Of a stretch of 64,000 bases of DNA, positions 51,010 through 59,341 are shown in pieces (position 1 is the first letter of the stretch; each line of letters begins with the position of its first letter). Below the pieces are notes generated by a model. It ran no database searches and was not told the origin of the DNA. It saw nothing but the letters and a program-made list of their open reading frames with translations. The stretch is from positions 2,790,001-2,854,000 of the forward strand of contig NZ_VSWH01000001.1 of NCBI RefSeq assembly GCF_009602705.1, in the 5' to 3' direction. Origin of the DNA: Chryseobacterium vaccae. GTDB taxonomy: Bacteria; Bacteroidota; Bacteroidia; Flavobacteriales; Weeksellaceae. The position numbers were made by a program, and so were the translations under genes.

Positions 51010-51414
51010 ATGGCAGAAAAAAATTCGAGAGGAATTTTAAAATTCAACGGAGGAGACGGTCAGAAACTATTAAAACTGAACTATAGTGTATCTAGATCTA
51101 CAGACGTTTCAGGACGTGTAGCATCAGACCCGTCCAACGCTCTTATCAAAATTACAGTAGAAGCGACTGAAAAATCAGATATCCTTGAAAGCTTATTAAA
51201 CGGAAAGTATAAGCCAACAACAGGAGAAGTTACCTTTAACAAGTCTCACGAAGAAGGTACACTTACCACTTTAAAGTGGAACAACGGATATGTAATCCAA
51301 CACGAAGTAGACTTCGATGCGATAGATGACAACAGTATGTATATCAGCTTTGTCATAAGTGCAGAGCAGATTGATCTTGGAACATCATCTTTCCACGGAG
51401 ACTGGCCATCTTAA
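51010..51414 (+). CDS. Hcp/TssD-like type VI secretion tube protein (orphan)
   Basis: 134 residues with no signal peptide. The order of blocks follows Bacteroidota TssD (T6SS subtype iii): a KLNYSVSRSTDVSGRVASDP start, KITVEATEKSDILESLLNGKY, then KPTTGEVTFNK, a W-N-N-GYVIQHEVDFDA strand, MYISFVISAEQID, and a short HGDWPS end. Hcp-type proteins stack as hexameric rings to form the injected tube. No sheath, baseplate, VgrG or ClpV gene is in the window, so it is an orphan copy. It could act as a tube variant, carrier of a fused or bound cargo, or an unrelated beta-barrel protein. Single-gene unit. Confidence 0.78.
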   Translation: MAEKNSRGILKFNGGDGQKLLKLNYSVSRSTDVSGRVASDPSNALIKITVEATEKSDILESLLNGKYKPTTGEVTFNKSHEEGTLTTLKWNNGYVIQHEVDFDAIDDNSMYISFVISAEQIDLGTSSFHGDWPS

Positions 51415-51446
51415 AAAATGCCGCTTTATAATAAAAACTAACAAAG

Positions 51447-51478
51447 ACAGAATGGCTATGGTCATTCTGTTTTTTTAT
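51447..51478 (+). terminator. Terminator after the Hcp/TssD gene
   Basis: Perfect 8-base stem ACAGAATG / CATTCTGT with an 8-base loop, followed by seven T. Confidence 0.85.
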
Positions 51479-51700
51479 CTTCATAGTTCAATAATCGCTA
51501 ATAAAGAAACCAGAACTGTAATTCAACATTATAAAAAATATCTGTGGCTAAAAATGCTTGTCTGGAAAGATATAATACCTGCATGGCATGACCAGACCAA
51601 GAAATATTTTCTGATACAGCTTCATTCAGCCTTAAAATACACTTTAATTCCATGCCTCTGCGCTATTCCATTTTAGTTGATGCATCTCATTAATAATGCT

Positions 51701-51708
51701 TAAATTTG
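51701..51708 (+). promoter_or_regulatory. -7 box TAAATTTG for rocD
   Basis: A perfect TAnnTTTG 15 bases before the ATG at 51724, with a TTG 21 bases upstream as a possible -33 box. Confidence 0.55.
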
Positions 51709-51723
51709 TCAAAAACCAAAAAT

Positions 51724-52971
51724 ATGTCAACAGCAGAAACAACAAAAAACTCACAGTATTTTATTGACCTTGAAGACAGGCATGGAGCACACAACTACCA
51801 CCCTCTTCCTGTAGTTCTTGACCGCGGAGAAGGCGTTTTTGTATGGGATGTGGAAGGTAAAAAATATTATGATTTTCTTTCAGCATATTCTGCTGTGAAC
51901 CAAGGGCACTCCCATCCAAAGATCGTAGGCGCATTGGTAGATCAGGCACAGAAACTGGCTTTAACATCAAGAGCTTTTTACAACTCCAAACTGGGAGAAT
52001 ATGAGCAGAAGATCACTAGCCTATTTGGGTTTGACAAGGTTCTTCCGATGAACTCAGGAGCTGAGGCAGTAGAAACCGCTGTAAAATTAGCAAGAAAATG
52101 GAGCTATGAAGTAAAAGGAATCTCTGAAAATGCAGCAAAGATCATCGTTTGTGAAAATAATTTCCACGGAAGAACGACAACTATTGTTTCTTTCTCCAAC
52201 GATCCCGATGCCAACCAGAACTATGGACCTTTCACACCAGGGTTTATTAAAATTCCTTATAATGATATTGCTGCTTTAGAAGAAGTTTTAAGCAGAGAAG
52301 CCGAAAATATTGCTGCTTTCTTAGTAGAACCCATTCAGGGGGAAGCAGGAGTTTATGTACCAGATGAAAACTTCCTGAAAAATGCGTCTGAATTATGTAA
52401 AAAATACAACGTTCTTTTCATAGCAGACGAAGTTCAAACCGGAATCGCAAGAACCGGAAAGCTGATCGCCTGCCATCATGAAAATGTACAGCCGGATATT
52501 CTGATCTTAGGAAAAGCACTTTCCGGAGGAATGTATCCTGTATCTGCCGTTCTAGCAAACGATTTTATTATGAATGTGATTAAGCCAGGACAGCACGGAT
52601 CTACTTTCGGAGGAAATCCTATTGCCTGTGCGGTTGCCGTAGCGGCATTAGACGTTGTAGCTGATGAAAAACTATCCGAAAGAGCGGAACATTTGGGACA
52701 GGTTTTCAGAGCTGAAATTGAAAAAATCATCGAGAAAAATGATCTTATTACCAAAGTAAGAGGAAAAGGACTTCTGAACGCCATCCTGATCAACGATACC
52801 CCTGAAAGTTCCACAGCATGGAACCTTTGTCTTCAGCTAAAAGAAAATGGTCTTCTGGCTAAACCTACCCACGGAAATATCATCAGATTGGCACCGCCAT
52901 TGGTGATTACAGAAGAACAGCTTTTAGATTGCGTAAAAATCATTGAAAAAACGATCACAGAATTTCGTTAA
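51724..52971 (+). CDS. rocD: Ornithine-oxo-acid transaminase
   Basis: 415 residues from ATG at 51724; a TTG six codons earlier overlaps the -7 box. A class III PLP aminotransferase: [18 protein letters not shown] (cofactor phosphate loop), NNFHGRTT, the PLP-binding [14 protein letters not shown], and the Schiff-base lysine in [14 protein letters not shown]. The E-x-Q-G-E-A-G-V-Y ([13 protein letters not shown]) block and the overall length fit ornithine aminotransferase, which turns ornithine into glutamate semialdehyde. Its stop overlaps the start of a glycosyltransferase (TAATG), an odd pairing. Confidence 0.92.
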   Translation: MSTAETTKNSQYFIDLEDRHGAHNYHPLPVVLDRGEGVFVWDVEGKKYYDFLSAYSAVNQGHSHPKIVGALVDQAQKLALTSRAFYNSKLGEYEQKITSLFGFDKVLPMNSGAEAVETAVKLARKWSYEVKGISENAAKIIVCENNFHGRTTTIVSFSNDPDANQNYGPFTPGFIKIPYNDIAALEEVLSREAENIAAFLVEPIQGEAGVYVPDENFLKNASELCKKYNVLFIADEVQTGIARTGKLIACHHENVQPDILILGKALSGGMYPVSAVLANDFIMNVIKPGQHGSTFGGNPIACAVAVAALDVVADEKLSERAEHLGQVFRAEIEKIIEKNDLITKVRGKGLLNAILINDTPESSTAWNLCLQLKENGLLAKPTHGNIIRLAPPLVITEEQLLDCVKIIEKTITEFR

Positions 52972-53726
52972 TGAAACTATCAGTCTGTTATATTATTTTT
53001 AACGGAGAAAGAATCATTGAGAAAAGTATCAGAAGCGTTTATGAAATTGCTGATGAAATTATTGTCGTTGATTCTTTTTCCATGGACAAAACTGAGGAAA
53101 TCTGTACTGGGTTTCCGAAGGTAAAATTTATCAAAAAAAAGTTTGAAGGATTCGGCGACCAGAAAAATTATACCCTGGCACAGACTTCAGGCGAATGGAT
53201 CCTTTTTCTGGACTCTGACGAAGTTCCGGATGCTACGGCTGTACAGGCTATCAAAGATATTCTGAACAGCAGTTCTCCCGCCTATAAAGTATATACCATT
53301 CATTTCAACAATATCCTGCTGAAAAAAACAATCAGATACGGAGGTTGGGGAACTGTATGGAGAGAGCGGTTCTTCAAGAAAGGCCATGGAAAATATTCTG
53401 ATGACCTGGTTCATGAAAGCTTCATTACTCAGGATAAAATAGGAAAACTTCCTGGAAATATAGATCATTATACCTATAAAAGTATTGCCCACCATATTGA
53501 AAAGATTAATAACTATACGCAGCTGATGGCGGAAAAAAAGGTAGCTAACGGTAAAAAAGTTTCCTTATTCAAAATCATATTCTCCCCTTTCTTTGATTTT
53601 ATGAAAACCTATTTTTTCAAACTGGGCTTTATGGATGGAGTGGCAGGATTTTATATTTCCGTCACCGGAGCTTTTTATACCTTCCTTAAATATATTAAGA
53701 TCAATGAAATTCTTAGAGTTAAATAA
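52971..53726 (+). CDS. Family 2 glycosyltransferase, WaaE-like
   Basis: 251 residues. The GT-A start is LSVCYIIFNGERIIEKSIRS, the donor-binding DSFSMDKTEEIC and the metal-binding LFLDSDEVPD (DxD-like). The middle has WRERFFKKG and LVHESF, as in the WaaE/KdtX group that adds glucose to the LPS inner core. The C-terminal 50 residues contain hydrophobic stretches that may bind the membrane. Its ATG overlaps the rocD stop by one base. A long hairpin follows. Confidence 0.87.
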   Translation: MKLSVCYIIFNGERIIEKSIRSVYEIADEIIVVDSFSMDKTEEICTGFPKVKFIKKKFEGFGDQKNYTLAQTSGEWILFLDSDEVPDATAVQAIKDILNSSSPAYKVYTIHFNNILLKKTIRYGGWGTVWRERFFKKGHGKYSDDLVHESFITQDKIGKLPGNIDHYTYKSIAHHIEKINNYTQLMAEKKVANGKKVSLFKIIFSPFFDFMKTYFFKLGFMDGVAGFYISVTGAFYTFLKYIKINEILRVK

Positions 53727-53739
53727 AGATCTTCATATC

Positions 53740-53783
53740 AAATATCAGACAGCCGTAATTTTTACTACGGCTGTCTGATATTT
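53740..53783 (+). terminator. Long perfect hairpin after the WaaE-like gene
   Basis: An 18-base perfect stem (AAATATCAGACAGCCGTA at 53740-53757 and its complement at 53766-53783) with an 8-base loop. The T-run after it is weak (TTTATACC), so the stem must do most of the work or it has another role. Confidence 0.65.
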
Positions 53784-53963
53784 ATACCTTTAACTCCTTA
53801 TTTTAATATATTTTTAAGCTAGTGCTTTCAATTTTTAATTAAATTTGAGGAGTATAATAACAGATTGTTATTTGCGTCAAATAAAAAGCACAATATGGAT
53901 CTCCGGAACTTTTATATGTTTTGAATTCCATAAAAAATAACGGGATCTTAAATTCAGATAACC

Positions 53964-54707
53964 ATGTTCAGATTCTTTAAAAGAATACTTGGATTTTCAA
54001 AAGCAGAAAGTGTCCGTATTCTCATGTATCATAAAGTTCAGCCTGAGAAAAACATCTCCGGAAAAGATACATTAGCTGTTTCTGTGGAAAATCTGGAAGA
54101 ACAGCTTCAATACGTTAAAAACAATTACAATACCTTATTTTTCACCGAACTGGAAGCCAACAAAGCTACAGAACGTAAACTGATCCTGACTTTTGACGAC
54201 GGCTACCTTGATAACCTGCAATACCTGGCTCCTTTGCTTGAAAAATATCAGCTGAAGGCTACTATTTTTATTCCTACGGAGCTTATTCAGAATGATGAAA
54301 CAAGTGAGCAGCGCAGCCTGATGACCTTTGAGGAAATCAGGTCTTTAAACCGTAATTTTATAGAAATCGCCCTTCATAGCCATTCTCACAGAAATTATTC
54401 ACAAATAACGCTTCAGGAAGCTTCAGATGATCTTCAGAAAAACATCAGCACTCTTGAGGAGAAAAAAATACCATTTACTAAGGTTCTGGCTTACCCTTAC
54501 GGCCAGTTTCCTAAAAAAGGAGAAGCTAAGAAAGCATTTTTTACCATGCTGGAAAATACAGGCATTACCTCAGCTGTACGTATTGGAAATAATATAACTT
54601 ATTTTCCGTGGAAAAACAAATTTGAGATCAAAAGGATTGATATAAAAGGGAGCGACAGTTTTGATCTTTTTAAATGGAAACTGAGACTTGGAAAAGTTAA
54701 ACTTTAG
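53964..54707 (+). CDS. Polysaccharide deacetylase (NodB/CE4 family)
   Basis: 247 residues, no signal peptide. The CE4 motifs are LTFDDGY (Asp78 and Asp79) and LHSHSHRNY (His138 and His142, metal ligands); the RxxxxYP-like block is VLAYPYGQFPKK near residue 178. It probably removes acetyl groups from a sugar during surface glycan synthesis on the cytoplasmic side. It ends four bases inside the convergent glycosyltransferase gene. Confidence 0.87.
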   Translation: MFRFFKRILGFSKAESVRILMYHKVQPEKNISGKDTLAVSVENLEEQLQYVKNNYNTLFFTELEANKATERKLILTFDDGYLDNLQYLAPLLEKYQLKATIFIPTELIQNDETSEQRSLMTFEEIRSLNRNFIEIALHSHSHRNYSQITLQEASDDLQKNISTLEEKKIPFTKVLAYPYGQFPKKGEAKKAFFTMLENTGITSAVRIGNNITYFPWKNKFEIKRIDIKGSDSFDLFKWKLRLGKVKL

Positions 54708-55783
54708 TTCAGCAGCTCACCATATAGTTTTTCATATGCATCTGCCATCTCTCTATATCCAAATTTCAAAGCTCTTTCTTTCAGCTGTAAAGCATATTCG
54801 CTGGCTTTCGCTCCATAGGTCTGCATTCCTGACGCGTATACCTGCTGCATATTTTCTGCTGAGAAATCATCAAAATAAAATGCAAGATCCCCTCCTATTT
54901 CCGGAAGGCTCGTCAGTCTGCTCAGAAAAACAGGCTTCCCAAAATACATGGCTTCTACAGGCGGGATTCCAAAACCTTCTGCCAGTGAAGGATGGCAATA
55001 TGACTCACAATGCTGAAGAAGAAAATATTTCTCATCATTATTTATATTTTCCAGAATATGCACTCTGCTTTCCAAACCTAAAGCTTTCGTTTTCTCCAGA
55101 AACTTCTCTTTATAGGCTGATTTTGCAGAAGAAGTTACCAATACAAGGTCTCGGTCGTTTTTTGTCAGAAGATCCAGCAGTACTTCCTGGTTTTTCTTGG
55201 GGAAAAGCACTCCGATATTCAAAATATATTTTTTTCCGATGAAACTATATTTATTGTTAGAATTAAAATCTGTAATTTCGGGAAAGATCAGTCCGTTATA
55301 TATGACCTCAACCCTTACATCCTTATTCAGTATGAAAAGATGTTTGTTTTTAAGGAAGTCTTTCTTTACAAAATCCGAGATGCAGACAATGGCATTTGCA
55401 TTTCCTATATTCTTCTGGACAAGTCTGGTACTCTTTTTGACTTTCTTTTCGGAACTGTTGTCGTGCAGAAAATTAAGATCATGAAGAGTAACCACTTTTT
55501 TTTGCCCACTTTTGATATGATGAAAGTAATCAGAAAGCTGGTGGGCGGTATGGATCAGCGAAAAAGATCCGGTACTGACAGGAATTTTTTTCTGCCAGAA
55601 CTTCCAATCGAGAATAATGAACTTACTCTTCGTTATTGGCATGTTCTTTCTGGGACCATAAAAAGAATACTCAAAATCAGAAACTTTCTCATCCAATCCC
55701 CTGATCAGGGAGATGCATACATTGGCAATTCCCGACTTCGGGTACTTCAGTCTTTCGGCGTCGATAAGAATTTTCTTTCTCAT
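54704..55783 (-). CDS. Family 4-type glycosyltransferase (GT-B)
   Basis: 359 residues from ATG at 55783; an ATG seven codons upstream (55804) lies within the minus-strand -7 box TATTTTTG (55802-55809), so the shorter start is preferred. GT-B fold: N-terminal acceptor half (ILIDAERLKYPKSGIANVCI), then KKYILNIGVLFPKKNQEVLLDLL and the donor-binding E-x7-E stretch CHPSLAEGFGIPPVEAMYFGKPVFLS. It transfers a sugar in surface glycan or LPS synthesis; donor unknown. It runs against the rest of the cluster, converging with the deacetylase gene. Confidence 0.88.
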   Translation of the reverse strand: MRKKILIDAERLKYPKSGIANVCISLIRGLDEKVSDFEYSFYGPRKNMPITKSKFIILDWKFWQKKIPVSTGSFSLIHTAHQLSDYFHHIKSGQKKVVTLHDLNFLHDNSSEKKVKKSTRLVQKNIGNANAIVCISDFVKKDFLKNKHLFILNKDVRVEVIYNGLIFPEITDFNSNNKYSFIGKKYILNIGVLFPKKNQEVLLDLLTKNDRDLVLVTSSAKSAYKEKFLEKTKALGLESRVHILENINNDEKYFLLQHCESYCHPSLAEGFGIPPVEAMYFGKPVFLSRLTSLPEIGGDLAFYFDDFSAENMQQVYASGMQTYGAKASEYALQLKERALKFGYREMADAYEKLYGELLN

Positions 55784-55801
55784 TATAATCGGGCTTTTCG
55801 C

Positions 55802-55809
55802 CAAAAATA
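55802..55809 (-). promoter_or_regulatory. -7 box TATTTTTG for the minus-strand glycosyltransferase
   Basis: A perfect TAnnTTTG on the minus strand 18 bases before the ATG at 55783. Confidence 0.5.
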
Positions 55810-55830
55810 TAAATTTAAATATGAATTTTT

Positions 55831-55838
55831 TATTTTTG
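55831..55838 (+). promoter_or_regulatory. -7 box TATTTTTG for the three-glycosyltransferase run
   Basis: A perfect TAnnTTTG that ends four bases before the ATG at 55843, implying a leaderless or nearly leaderless message. Confidence 0.55.
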
Positions 55839-55842
55839 CACT

Positions 55843-56820
55843 ATGAAAATTTGTTTAATTAGTTTCGACTTCTGGCACTATGATGAGCATATCGTGGATA
55901 AACTGAATGAGAGAGGCATTCAGGCTTGCCATATCAACATAGGATCCTTCACTCATAAGAATACGGGAGAGCGTCTGAAGAACACTTTCAGCAAAATTTT
56001 CTTAGGCAAAAACCCGAAATATCATAAAAGACAAAATTTCATCCTCGAATCACTTGAAAAAATTGGAAAACAAGATCAGATTCTTGTGATTAATCCCGAA
56101 GCTATTGATGAAGAGATTCATCAGAAGATCAGAGAATATGCTGACCGCAACATTGCTTACCTTTACGACAGCATGGCCAGAAACCCGGCCACCCATCTTC
56201 TGCACTATTTTGATACGGTTTTTTCTTTTGATGATGAAGACGTAAAAAATTTCGGATTCGAAAAGATTACTAATTATAATTATCTTGAATATCTTCCGGC
56301 AGAAAAACAGCATCCTAATTTAGACTTATTCTATATTTCTTCTTATGACCAAAAAAGATTATCTGCCTTAAATGTACTCATTAACAGACTTTGTTCTCTG
56401 AAAGTAAAATTTGAAGTATACATGGTGGGTAAAAAAGGGTGGAAAAATAAACTGAACCAGATCTTCGATAAAAAGAATATAGAAATTCTGAAGTTTGGAA
56501 GAAGAAAGATTCCCCATCACGCACTGCCTTCTTACTATAAGAATACAAAAGTGGTTCTGGATCTGATGCGGGCTGATCAGACCGGGCTTAGTTTCAGGAT
56601 CTTTGAAGCAATGGCCCTGGAAAAAAAGATCATTACAGATAATCCTACTATTTCCAGTTACGATTTTTACAATCCTAATAATATTCTGCTGCTGAATAAA
56701 AACTTCAGCAATGTAAGACAGGATTTTTTTGAAACGCCATACGAAAAACTGCCTGAAGCAGTTTATTATAAGTATACCCTGGATCATTGGGTGAATACTG
56801 TTTTTAAACTGAATTCATGA
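55843..56820 (+). CDS. Glycosyltransferase-like protein (CgeB / LPS core type)
   Basis: 325 residues, cytoplasmic. It starts MKICLISFDFWHYDEHIVDK and has a GT-B-like C-terminal half with LDLFYISSYDQKRLSALNVL, VYMVGKKGWKNKLNQIF and LPSYYKNTKVVLDLMRADQTGLSFRIFEAMALEKKIITD. The last stretch (R-x-FEAMA-x-x-K) resembles the donor-binding part of CgeB/DUF3880-type and LPS core glycosyltransferases. Substrate unknown. Its end overlaps the next glycosyltransferase by four bases (ATGA), so the two are coupled. Confidence 0.8.
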   Translation: MKICLISFDFWHYDEHIVDKLNERGIQACHINIGSFTHKNTGERLKNTFSKIFLGKNPKYHKRQNFILESLEKIGKQDQILVINPEAIDEEIHQKIREYADRNIAYLYDSMARNPATHLLHYFDTVFSFDDEDVKNFGFEKITNYNYLEYLPAEKQHPNLDLFYISSYDQKRLSALNVLINRLCSLKVKFEVYMVGKKGWKNKLNQIFDKKNIEILKFGRRKIPHHALPSYYKNTKVVLDLMRADQTGLSFRIFEAMALEKKIITDNPTISSYDFYNPNNILLLNKNFSNVRQDFFETPYEKLPEAVYYKYTLDHWVNTVFKLNS

Positions 56821-58004
56821 AAGAAATCAAACATGTACTTATTGTAACCAAAGAGTACAAATGTTCCCGGACGCCAAAAGTAGGCGGAACCGGTACTTTT
56901 TACAGAAACTTATCCGAAGAACTGGTAAAACGAGGTATTTCGGTACATGTTTTTCTGATCTCAAAGTACGCTTTCGATATTCAGGAAGATGGCGCGACTA
57001 TTCATTCTATTAAAGATATCTTCAAATCTAGCCCCGTTCTTGAATTGCTAAGATCCGCTACCGGAAAACTGAAAGTTCTGGAGCCATTACATTTTAAGAT
57101 CTATCTTTCGGAGAAAAAAGCGATATCAGATAAAATCAACAGTTGGATCAGGAAAAACAACCTTCATTTTGATGTTGCAGAGACCCATGATTTTGACGGA
57201 CTGGCACTTTCTATTCCTCAAAATATCCCTTATGCTGTACGATGCCATGGCTCATGGTCTGTACTGGAAAAATATTTCGGCTATAAAAAAGCGCATAAAG
57301 GACGTATTTTCTGTGAGAAAGAAGCTTTTAAAAAATCCGAACATATCATTACGATATCCCGGTACAACGAAACGATCAATACCAACCTTTTCAATATTAA
57401 AAATCCGAGACTGATCTACAACGGAGTGGATGAAAAATTCTATAGCCCTGATGAAACCATTCAGATCATACCTAAATCTGTTTTTTTCCTGGGAAATGTT
57501 ACTTTTGAAAAAGGAGCAGAAACCATGATCCGTGAATTTATCAAACTTAAAAAAGCGCATCCAGAAACTTCCCTGCATTTTATAGGAAGACCCAACCATT
57601 ATCCGGATTACGTTAAAGATCATGTACAGGAACCGGAGATCAGAAATGCCATTCATTTTCTGGGCAACAGAAACGGAAAAGAAATTGTAGAGCTTATCAG
57701 CAAAGCTGAAGTAGTATGTTTCCCATCTAAAGGTGAAAATTTTAGCTTATCTTTGCTGGAAGTAATGGCCCTGCAAAAAGCTGTGGTATGCTCCCCTATA
57801 GATTCTTTTAAAGAGGTCATACAGGATTCAGTGAACGGTCTCATTGCTGATGAAGAAAACTTTCACAAAAAAATAAGTCTTATTTTTGAAGACAATGATC
57901 TGAGAAACCGTCTCTCATTGAATGCCAGAAAAACTGTAGAATCAGCTTTTGGTATTGACAGAATGGTTGATCAAACGATCAGCTTTTATCAGGAAATTCT
58001 GTAG
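56817..58004 (+). CDS. Family 4 glycosyltransferase
   Basis: 395 residues, GT-B. N-terminal half has LIVTKEYKCSRTPKVGGTGTF and YAVRCHGSWSV; C-terminal half has the donor site YNGVDEKFY, SVFFLGNVTFEKGAETMIRE, LHFIGRPNHYPDY and the E-x7-E block CFPSKGENFSLSLLEVMALQKAVV. Typical of mannosyl- or glucosyltransferases of LPS and surface polysaccharide synthesis. Overlaps the preceding gene by four bases. Confidence 0.9.
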   Translation: MKEIKHVLIVTKEYKCSRTPKVGGTGTFYRNLSEELVKRGISVHVFLISKYAFDIQEDGATIHSIKDIFKSSPVLELLRSATGKLKVLEPLHFKIYLSEKKAISDKINSWIRKNNLHFDVAETHDFDGLALSIPQNIPYAVRCHGSWSVLEKYFGYKKAHKGRIFCEKEAFKKSEHIITISRYNETINTNLFNIKNPRLIYNGVDEKFYSPDETIQIIPKSVFFLGNVTFEKGAETMIREFIKLKKAHPETSLHFIGRPNHYPDYVKDHVQEPEIRNAIHFLGNRNGKEIVELISKAEVVCFPSKGENFSLSLLEVMALQKAVVCSPIDSFKEVIQDSVNGLIADEENFHKKISLIFEDNDLRNRLSLNARKTVESAFGIDRMVDQTISFYQEIL

Positions 58005-58078
58005 AAATGTACACTTTCTTTCTATCATAAGATCTGAAATAACAGCCAATAATCTTAGATCATCCCAAGTTATAGAAT

Positions 58079-59299
58079 ATGAATGCAAAGGAACAAATTG
58101 AGAATCTAGAGGTTGAACTTAAAGCCCTCAGGAGAAAATATTATATCAAATCATTTTTCAGGAAAGCCAAAAGGCTTGTCACTGATTTTTTACCACTGGA
58201 TTCTATTCCTGCTGAATATTGTACAGAAAGAATCAAAATAAAAGAAAAACATGAGGGAGATCTTTATCTTCCCAAAACATTCGGGTCACAGCAGGTTTCT
58301 GTAAAAACACCTAAAAATGAAGTGGAAATCTTTGCACTGCAGAATGTGTTATGTATTCCTGATTCCACATACTTTTTAGACATCAAAAAACAGAAGATCT
58401 TTTATGAAAGATGGCATGATGATGACCGGATCATTTATGTGTATAATACTGTGAATCTGATGCAGCATTCTATGACACTGGCTAAGGTTAAGAATCACAA
58501 AAACATCTATTATAATGAGGAAGCCATTTTTCTTGGGGGAACGTTTACATTCAACTATTATCATTTCCTGATCGATATTCTTTCAAAAATTGAATTTTTC
58601 AACCATATTCCGGATGCTAAAAGTAAGCTGATTGTTGTAGATTCAGATGTGGAAAAAGTTGAAAACCTGAAAGAGCTTTTACAGTTCTTCCTGAAGGATT
58701 ATAAGATTGTATTCCTCAACCACGATAAAAACTATTATCAATTTAAAAAACTGTGGCACATCACCAGCATTAATTATGCAGTTCCGAATATTATGCCGGG
58801 GGAAAAATATGATGCACGGTTTGCTAAAATATCAAAAGAATCTCTTCAATACCTAAGAAAAACCTGCTTTGACGGCCTGGATATGAGTAAAGTACAGGTA
58901 CAGCCTGTGAAAAGGATATTTATTGCCCGAAAATCTAAGTTCAGAAAATATAATGAAGAAGAAGTTCTGGAAGTTTCAAAAAAACATGGCTTTGAGGCAG
59001 TATTCTTTGAAGACCTGAACATTCATGAACAGATCTACATGGTAAATAATGCAGAATATATCATAGGCCCAAGTGGTGCGGCATGGACGAATCTGATCTT
59101 TGCCAATCCGGGAGCTAAAGGACTTTCCTGGTACAGTGCCGTATGGGGAGATTTTCCTATTTTTTCTACTCTGGCTGCAGAAATGAACTTTGATCTGAAT
59201 TTTTATATCTATCCTCAGGACGAAGAAGGTTTCCACGAAGATTACAGACTGGATCCGGATATTTTTTCTCAAAAGCTGGAAGAAGTATTAAGCCTTTAA
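58079..59299 (+). CDS. Family 61-type glycosyltransferase (DUF563)
   Basis: 406 residues. The first 30 residues are a charged coil (MNAKEQIENLEVELKALRRK). The GT61 catalytic region has GGTFTFNYYHFLIDILSKIEFF (H-F-L-x-D), then RIFIARKSKFRKYNEEEVLE and the conserved AEYIIGPSGAAWTNLIFANPG. GT61 enzymes add xylose or other sugars; in bacteria they are found in capsule and LPS loci. It follows the GT4 gene by 74 bases and is probably in the same unit. Confidence 0.85.
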   Translation: MNAKEQIENLEVELKALRRKYYIKSFFRKAKRLVTDFLPLDSIPAEYCTERIKIKEKHEGDLYLPKTFGSQQVSVKTPKNEVEIFALQNVLCIPDSTYFLDIKKQKIFYERWHDDDRIIYVYNTVNLMQHSMTLAKVKNHKNIYYNEEAIFLGGTFTFNYYHFLIDILSKIEFFNHIPDAKSKLIVVDSDVEKVENLKELLQFFLKDYKIVFLNHDKNYYQFKKLWHITSINYAVPNIMPGEKYDARFAKISKESLQYLRKTCFDGLDMSKVQVQPVKRIFIARKSKFRKYNEEEVLEVSKKHGFEAVFFEDLNIHEQIYMVNNAEYIIGPSGAAWTNLIFANPGAKGLSWYSAVWGDFPIFSTLAAEMNFDLNFYIYPQDEEGFHEDYRLDPDIFSQKLEEVLSL

Positions 59300-59329
59300 T
59301 ATCATTTCATTCCCTATCTGTCATATTCG

Positions 59330-59337
59330 TACCTTTG
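59330..59337 (+). promoter_or_regulatory. -7 box TACCTTTG for the last glycosyltransferase
   Basis: A perfect TAnnTTTG that ends four bases before the ATG at 59342. Confidence 0.55.
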
Positions 59338-59341
59338 CCTC

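Noticed and set aside
51359..51676. 105-codon plus-strand frame after the Hcp/TssD gene
   Set aside because: It begins inside the TssD gene in another frame, reads through the TssD terminator hairpin, and has no promoter or recognisable domain.
54688..55846. Long plus-strand frames (about 184 and 168 codons) opposite the GT4-like gene
   Set aside because: They are antisense to a clearly coding glycosyltransferase and contain no domain; codon-bias shadows explain them.
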